From: Henriciella sp.
Lineage (GTDB): Bacteria; Pseudomonadota; Alphaproteobacteria; Caulobacterales; Hyphomonadaceae
Reading direction: 5' to 3'
Assembly: GCA_013214545.1 (NCBI GenBank)
Contig: JABSQB010000007.1
Coordinates: forward strand, 1 to 64,000
DNA: 64,000 nt
The notes under the pieces are model-generated. The model was not told the DNA's origin and ran no database searches. It saw nothing but the letters and a program-made list of their open reading frames with translations. Positions 59,253-64,000 of this stretch are shown in pieces. Every line of letters starts with the position of its first letter. The first letter of the stretch is position 1. A program made the position numbers and the translations under genes.

Positions 59253-60013
59253 GCGCCAAAAACAGCTGCAAATACGGCAGATACCGCCACCAGACCCAGT
59301 GCCGACCCAGCAGCAATAGCGACCCGCTTCAGCAGCTTGTTGACCGATAGACGCTTGAAGAAAAAGATCACAACCGCGATCAGGGGCAGCAGTCCGATCA
59401 GGTAGCCTAGGGTGAGCCAGAAGGCGATGCCGCTCGACTCAGGTGCATCCGCTGACATCAATCCATCCGGCTCCTCTACAGACCCATCTGTTGTCCCCGC
59501 GACTGCCTCTTCCACCGTACCCGCCACCGTCCCGTCTGCTGGCACCTCTGATCCGAGCATGCGCAATTGCGGCGCCATTTCTTCGCAAGTGCTGCCATAG
59601 AAGGACGCGTCCGCGCTTTCGACCTCGCACGTTTCGCTGAACATCATCAGCTCTGCCACAGGCGTCGCGATTTGAACCACGATCGCGATAGTGATCACCA
59701 GAAATGCGTACGGAATGAGCAAAAAGCGCCAGAAATACTTCGTCGTCATCGCCCCCTGCGTGGCCACCGATGAGGCAACGATCAGAGTTCCGGAGACCGC
59801 GATGCTCACCGCCATCACGTCCAGTCCGTTGACCGACCAGCCGAAGTTCACTTTGAAAAAGTGCGCGATGAGCGGGAACAAACCTGCGAACAGGCCCGAG
59901 AAGAATTTCAACGGTCCAACCAAAGTCCAGACCATGCCGATCAGCTTGATCAATTGCATGATCAGAAATCCAACACCGAGCGTGTCAGATATGGACCGCA
60001 GAATACTCCACAT
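59249..60013 (-). CDS. Hypothetical membrane protein
   Basis: MWSILRSISDTLGVGFLIMQL...; multiple TM segments with acidic loop. Confidence 0.65.
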   Translation of the reverse strand: MWSILRSISDTLGVGFLIMQLIKLIGMVWTLVGPLKFFSGLFAGLFPLIAHFFKVNFGWSVNGLDVMAVSIAVSGTLIVASSVATQGAMTTKYFWRFLLIPYAFLVITIAIVVQIATPVAELMMFSETCEVESADASFYGSTCEEMAPQLRMLGSEVPADGTVAGTVEEAVAGTTDGSVEEPDGLMSADAPESSGIAFWLTLGYLIGLLPLIAVVIFFFKRLSVNKLLKRVAIAAGSALGLVAVSAVFAAVFGA

Positions 60014-60088
60014 CTCCGACCGTCCCTCTCTCCCGGGATCAGCTTGGCAAAGATGCACTGAATTAACAAGCGGTAAGACAGGCGGGGT

Positions 60089-60652
60089 CTAGCTGTTCAG
60101 CTCAACATCCCAATAGAGATAGTCCATCCAGGTTTCATGCAGATGGTGCGGCGGAAACTTGCGACCCATTTCCTGCAGGAAGTAATTGCTCGGCCGCTCG
60201 GGCTTTCGCTGCGGATGCATGTTGCACTCATTCGGCATCCGGCCGCCTTTGCGCAAATTGCAAGGCGAGCAGGCCGCAACGATATTATCCCAGGTCGTGC
60301 GACCGCCTTTTGAACGCGGAATCACATGATCGAAGGTCAAATCCTCGGTCGCGCCGCAATAGACGCATTGGAACCCATCACGCAGAAAGACATTGAAGCG
60401 GGTGAAGGCGGGCACACGGTCCTGGCGTACGAATTCGCGCAGCGCGATGACCGACGGCAGGCGCATCTCGAAGCTCGGCGAGCGAACGAATGTGTCATAC
60501 TCGGCGATGATATCAACGCGGTCGAGAAACACCGCTTTGACAACGTCTTGCCAGGGCCAGAGCGAGAGCGGGTAATAGGAAAGTGGGCGATAATCCGCGT
60601 TCAGGACCAGAGCTGGCCGACCATTTGGAGGGGTGGAAAGGACCTCAGCCAT
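60089..60652 (-). CDS. HNH endonuclease family protein
   Basis: LRDGFQCVYCGATEDLTFDHVIPRSKGGRTTWDNIVAACSPCNLRKGG. Confidence 0.93.
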   Translation of the reverse strand: MAEVLSTPPNGRPALVLNADYRPLSYYPLSLWPWQDVVKAVFLDRVDIIAEYDTFVRSPSFEMRLPSVIALREFVRQDRVPAFTRFNVFLRDGFQCVYCGATEDLTFDHVIPRSKGGRTTWDNIVAACSPCNLRKGGRMPNECNMHPQRKPERPSNYFLQEMGRKFPPHHLHETWMDYLYWDVELNS

Positions 60653-60819
60653 GATGCGTCTCCGCGATCATGAGGGTCTTGATATGTCGTCCTTTGGTCT
60701 TGAAAGCGAGCGCTCCTCTTCGTCTGCGCGCATCATTACTGATTCGCTATGTCGAGAGTATGACAATCCGCTCCGCTGTCCAGAGTTTCCGGAGGTCGAT
60801 CAATAAGGTGCTGATTCAG

Positions 60820-61443
60820 CTACCTATTTCTGTTCAAATTATACCAATCATACAGCAAATGCGCTGCCACTGCGCGATATGGACGCCAGGATTCGGCCTG
60901 CGCTGTGAACGCTTTTGGCGTCAGTCTTTCGCCTAAATCTGCGAGCCGTTTATGCGCTTCCAGCAAGCCAACATCGCCGGACGGAAACGCATCCAGATGC
61001 CCGAGCGCATTCATCAAGAACGTATCCGCGCTCCATGGACCGATGCCTTTCACCGCTAACAATTGCTTTCGCGCCGCTTCGATTGACAGGACCGCCAGCT
61101 CAGTCAAATCCAACACCCCGGTGTCAATCGCGGTCGCAATTGAGTTCAAGTGCGCAAGCTTCGGTCCGGACAGTCCGCAGGCTTGCAGCGCGACCTGATC
61201 ATCCTGCAGCACGGCGTCCGCGGTCATATCTTCATAGCGCGCCAGTATGCGTGCCCAGATCGCATCAGCGGCCTTGGTAGAGATCAATTGATAGACCACG
61301 ATCCGCGCCAGGGTTTGGTAGGTCGCATCCGTGGCGCGCCAATTCGGCAAGCCGACAGTCTGATACGCCTTGGCAAGAGCAGCATCCCGCGCCGCCAGGG
61401 TTTCGCAGGCGTCGGTCAGCTCAGATGCGCCGGGCGCCGTCAT
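60820..61443 (-). CDS. DNA-3-methyladenine glycosylase II family
   Basis: LLAVKGIGPWSADTFLMNALGHLDAFPSGDVGL (HhH-GPD). Confidence 0.92.
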   Translation of the reverse strand: MTAPGASELTDACETLAARDAALAKAYQTVGLPNWRATDATYQTLARIVVYQLISTKAADAIWARILARYEDMTADAVLQDDQVALQACGLSGPKLAHLNSIATAIDTGVLDLTELAVLSIEAARKQLLAVKGIGPWSADTFLMNALGHLDAFPSGDVGLLEAHKRLADLGERLTPKAFTAQAESWRPYRAVAAHLLYDWYNLNRNR

Positions 61444-62192
61444 TACAAATCCGCGCGCGTGCGCCCCTGAACCGCGAGGCCTTCATCAATCAGCCGGTCG
61501 CACGCTGCTTCGAGCACGGTTTCGAGCTCGCCCAGCATCGCTTTCGGATTGAGGTCGCTCGCCATGGCGGGCAGGACTTCATACACGACTTTGCCAGGGC
61601 GACGGGTCAGGCCCTTGGCTGGCCAGCACAGGCCGGCATTCGTAGCGAGCGGCACCAGAGGCAGTTTCAGGCTCTTATAGAACGCGCGAATGCCCGCGGG
61701 TTTGTAGCTCGGCGCGGCGCCCGGTTCAGACCGGGTGCCTTCCGGATAGATCAGCATTTGCCGCGACTCGCCATTTACGCGTGCTTCTGCAGCGGCGAGC
61801 ATTTTCTTCATCGTCTTCGCGCCGCCATCGCGGTCGATCGCTAACAATCGGAGTTTCAGCGAATACCAGCCAATCACCGGATACCAAAGCAATTCTCGCT
61901 TCATCACCAGAACCGGGTCACGGAAAATCAGGAAGGGCACAAACACGTCGAGCATGGCCTGATGTTTCCCAGCAATCAGAACCGGTCCACCCGGAACATG
62001 CTCCCGCCCGCGAATTTCCACCCGAACACCGCAAATCCAGCGCAGGCCAAACACGACCGTGCGGGCGAATGTGCGGATGAACCAGAGCAGTGCCCCGCGT
62101 GGCAGCAATAAAGTCGGCAGCGCCAGGATGCCGAGAATTGCCATCCAGCCATACATCCACATCACAAAGAGAAGCGAACGGATTGTGTTCAC
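61443..62192 (-). CDS. plsC: 1-acyl-sn-glycerol-3-phosphate acyltransferase
   Basis: AGKHQAMLDVFVPF; LIYPEGTRSEPG; PLVPLATNAG. Confidence 0.93.
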   Translation of the reverse strand: MNTIRSLLFVMWMYGWMAILGILALPTLLLPRGALLWFIRTFARTVVFGLRWICGVRVEIRGREHVPGGPVLIAGKHQAMLDVFVPFLIFRDPVLVMKRELLWYPVIGWYSLKLRLLAIDRDGGAKTMKKMLAAAEARVNGESRQMLIYPEGTRSEPGAAPSYKPAGIRAFYKSLKLPLVPLATNAGLCWPAKGLTRRPGKVVYEVLPAMASDLNPKAMLGELETVLEAACDRLIDEGLAVQGRTRADL

Positions 62193-63064
62193 AACGTATC
62201 CTTCAGAGAGGCGAGCACCGTCAGTCGGGCCGCAAAGCGAGCGGCGAGACCTGCCATAAGCGGCGTTACCAGCAGGATAACGATATCCCAGAAATCCAGG
62301 CTGAGCCGCGGCAAAAGTTGCGCTTCGACCCCATCGGAGCCACTGCCGGTGAAGACAATCAGCGCCGTGACCATCAGCGCTGCAACCGATCCACCGAGGC
62401 CCGCCTGCAGCGCCAGTATCCAGAACCGGCGCTCGAACAGACCGGCAATATACCGATCCTCCGCCCCGGAAAGATGCAGCACATCGACAATATCCCTTCG
62501 TGCCAGCAGAGCGGCATGGGTGGCAAACGCAATCACCGCCACTGCGGTCGCGGATAAAAGCGCCACAATCGACAGGGCCACCAGCCTCAGCACGCCGAGC
62601 GCGCCATGCACGTTTTCAGCGTAGCCGGCATTGCCCGCGACATCGCCATCAATGCTCAGATCCTCCAGCACATCTTGGATCGAAGTGCTCGGATCGCCTA
62701 CGCCGGTATCGGCCTGAACCACCATCAGCATGGGAACCGGCAATCCATCCGGCATACCGCCCGGCCCAAGGCTCGGCTCCAGAAGGGCTTCCACCTCTTC
62801 GCGGCTTAACACCCGGGCATCGAACACACTGGCGAGCGCGCTGACCCGGTCGGCGGCCTGTTCAGCGGTGCGGCGGTCGATGTCACGCATGACCACCGTG
62901 ATGTCGCCTTCAATCTGCGCGCCCCAGGCCTCTGCGGCCTTATAGGTGCCACGCGTGGTGAGCGCGGCCAGCGCGGCAAGAAAACAGAGCGCGCCAACGA
63001 CGAAGAACAGCGCGGCTTCACGCGCGTCGCTGACGGGTAGGAGCGGGGTTTCACGCTTACTCAT
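62189..63064 (-). CDS. ftsX: Cell division ABC transporter permease FtsX
   Basis: TM topology and HLSGAEDRYIAGLFERRFWILALQAGLGG; overlaps ftsE. Confidence 0.9.
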   Translation of the reverse strand: MSKRETPLLPVSDAREAALFFVVGALCFLAALAALTTRGTYKAAEAWGAQIEGDITVVMRDIDRRTAEQAADRVSALASVFDARVLSREEVEALLEPSLGPGGMPDGLPVPMLMVVQADTGVGDPSTSIQDVLEDLSIDGDVAGNAGYAENVHGALGVLRLVALSIVALLSATAVAVIAFATHAALLARRDIVDVLHLSGAEDRYIAGLFERRFWILALQAGLGGSVAALMVTALIVFTGSGSDGVEAQLLPRLSLDFWDIVILLVTPLMAGLAARFAARLTVLASLKDTL

Positions 63065-63777
63065 CCGGCGCCTCCAAACTCTGCGTCACGCACCAGAAAG
63101 CCATTGCTGAGGCGGAGCACCGGCGCATCAAACTCGCGAATCAGTTCCAGATCATGCGTCGCGATCAGGATGGTTGTACCGACGCGTTTATTCAGCTCTG
63201 CAAACAGGCGCAGGATTTTCTGGCCCATTTCAGGATCGACATTGCCGGTCGGCTCATCCGCAATCAGCAGGTCTGGCTTGTTGATCAATGCTCGCGCGAT
63301 TGCCACGCGTTGCTGCTCCCCGCCCGACAAGGACGGGGTCGGCGTGTCGACGCGCTCGCCTAGCCCGACCCAGCGCAGCAGGTCGATGACCTCGTTTTGA
63401 TAGGTGTCCTGTTTCTGTCCGGAAACGCGCAAAGGCAGCGCCACATTCTCGAACGCAGTCAGATGATCGAGCAAGCGAAACTCTTGAAAAACAACGCCAA
63501 TTCTGCGGCGCAGTGCGGCCAGCTGCTTGCGTTTCAGATCATAGGTCTGGCGACCGAAAAGTCGGATGCCGCCGCGGGTTGGCGCATGGGCCAGATACAT
63601 CAGTTTCAGCAGCGAAGATTTGCCTGCGCCAGACGGACCGGTGAGGAATGTGAAGCTGCCCTGCTTCAGGACCAGATCGATCTCGCTCAGCACTTCCCCG
63701 GTGCGCTCATAGGTCAGGCTGACCCCGTCCAGGCGCACGGCAGGTTCATCGCTCAAATCTGGCCGAATTCGCGACAT
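63061..63777 (-). CDS. ftsE: Cell division ATP-binding protein FtsE
   Basis: LTGPSGAGKSSLLKLMYLA; LSGGEQQRVAIARALINKPDLLIADEPTGNVD. Confidence 0.96.
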   Translation of the reverse strand: MSRIRPDLSDEPAVRLDGVSLTYERTGEVLSEIDLVLKQGSFTFLTGPSGAGKSSLLKLMYLAHAPTRGGIRLFGRQTYDLKRKQLAALRRRIGVVFQEFRLLDHLTAFENVALPLRVSGQKQDTYQNEVIDLLRWVGLGERVDTPTPSLSGGEQQRVAIARALINKPDLLIADEPTGNVDPEMGQKILRLFAELNKRVGTTILIATHDLELIREFDAPVLRLSNGFLVRDAEFGGAG

Positions 63778-63845
63778 GTAAATCCTTCAGCAATAGGAAG
63801 TCGGGCATATCGACTATTCCTAAAAATTGAGCGAATGTCCAAGCC

Positions 63846-64000
63846 ATGATCCTCACGTGTCCAGAATGCGAGACTCAGTACTTCGCCGATGATGATACAA
63901 TCGGTGAAAGCGGGCGCACCGTGAAGTGCGCCACCTGCGGGCATTCCTGGTTTGTCGGGCCGGAAGGGGCGAAGCAAGGCGAGGCCGCGCTTGGCGCGCA
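63846..64000 (+). CDS. Zinc-ribbon (MJ0042-type) domain protein, truncated at window end
   Basis: MILTCPECETQYFADDDTIGESGRTVKCATCGHSWFVGPEG. Confidence 0.9.
   Translation, partial: MILTCPECETQYFADDDTIGESGRTVKCATCGHSWFVGPEGAKQGEAALGA

Noticed and set aside
60670-60936. 88-aa plus ORF between HNH and glycosylase genes
   Set aside because: Overlaps the antisense 3' end of the glycosylase gene; no motif or convincing RBS.

Overview
The window is a chromosomal segment from an alphaproteobacterium. The Hyphomonadaceae/Caulobacterales affinity is inferred from DUF1013/TrcR, DUF1465, DUF1192, a TTAA-N7-TTAA CtrA-type site and the gene repertoire. It is mostly housekeeping: ffh, rpsP, mdh, truB, ugd, transaldolase, nrdA/nrdB, gap-pgk-fda-thiE, efp, suhB, plsC, ftsEX, oxyR, metY, msrA, motA. 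An IS110-family transposase is cut by the left edge and a zinc-ribbon protein by the right edge. No CRISPR array, prophage, tRNA or rRNA was seen. Genes absent from the ORF track were recovered by reading: rpmJ (1125..1250 -), a DUF1192 protein (37443..37619 -), the IS110 transposase (1..378 -), and two alternative small ORFs near 33.15-33.26 kb. The observations most worth follow-up are: (i) a divergent oxyR intergenic region with an OxyR-like box and a candidate structured sRNA with a CCUCCCCCC loop; (ii) a structured, promoter-preceded RNA candidate between convergent genes at 16.02-16.24 kb; (iii) a compact acyl-CoA ligase / class IV aminotransferase / sulfotransferase-like / methyltransferase cluster; (iv) a perfect intrinsic terminator inside the signal-peptide codons of lpxR, downstream of a catalytically degenerate LpxR-like paralog; (v) a canonical NrdR box pair plus DnaA-like and CtrA-like sites upstream of nrdA; (vi) a hairpin-sequestered small ORF in front of a HEPN-like gene. 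All functional names rest on reading protein motifs; no database search was run.
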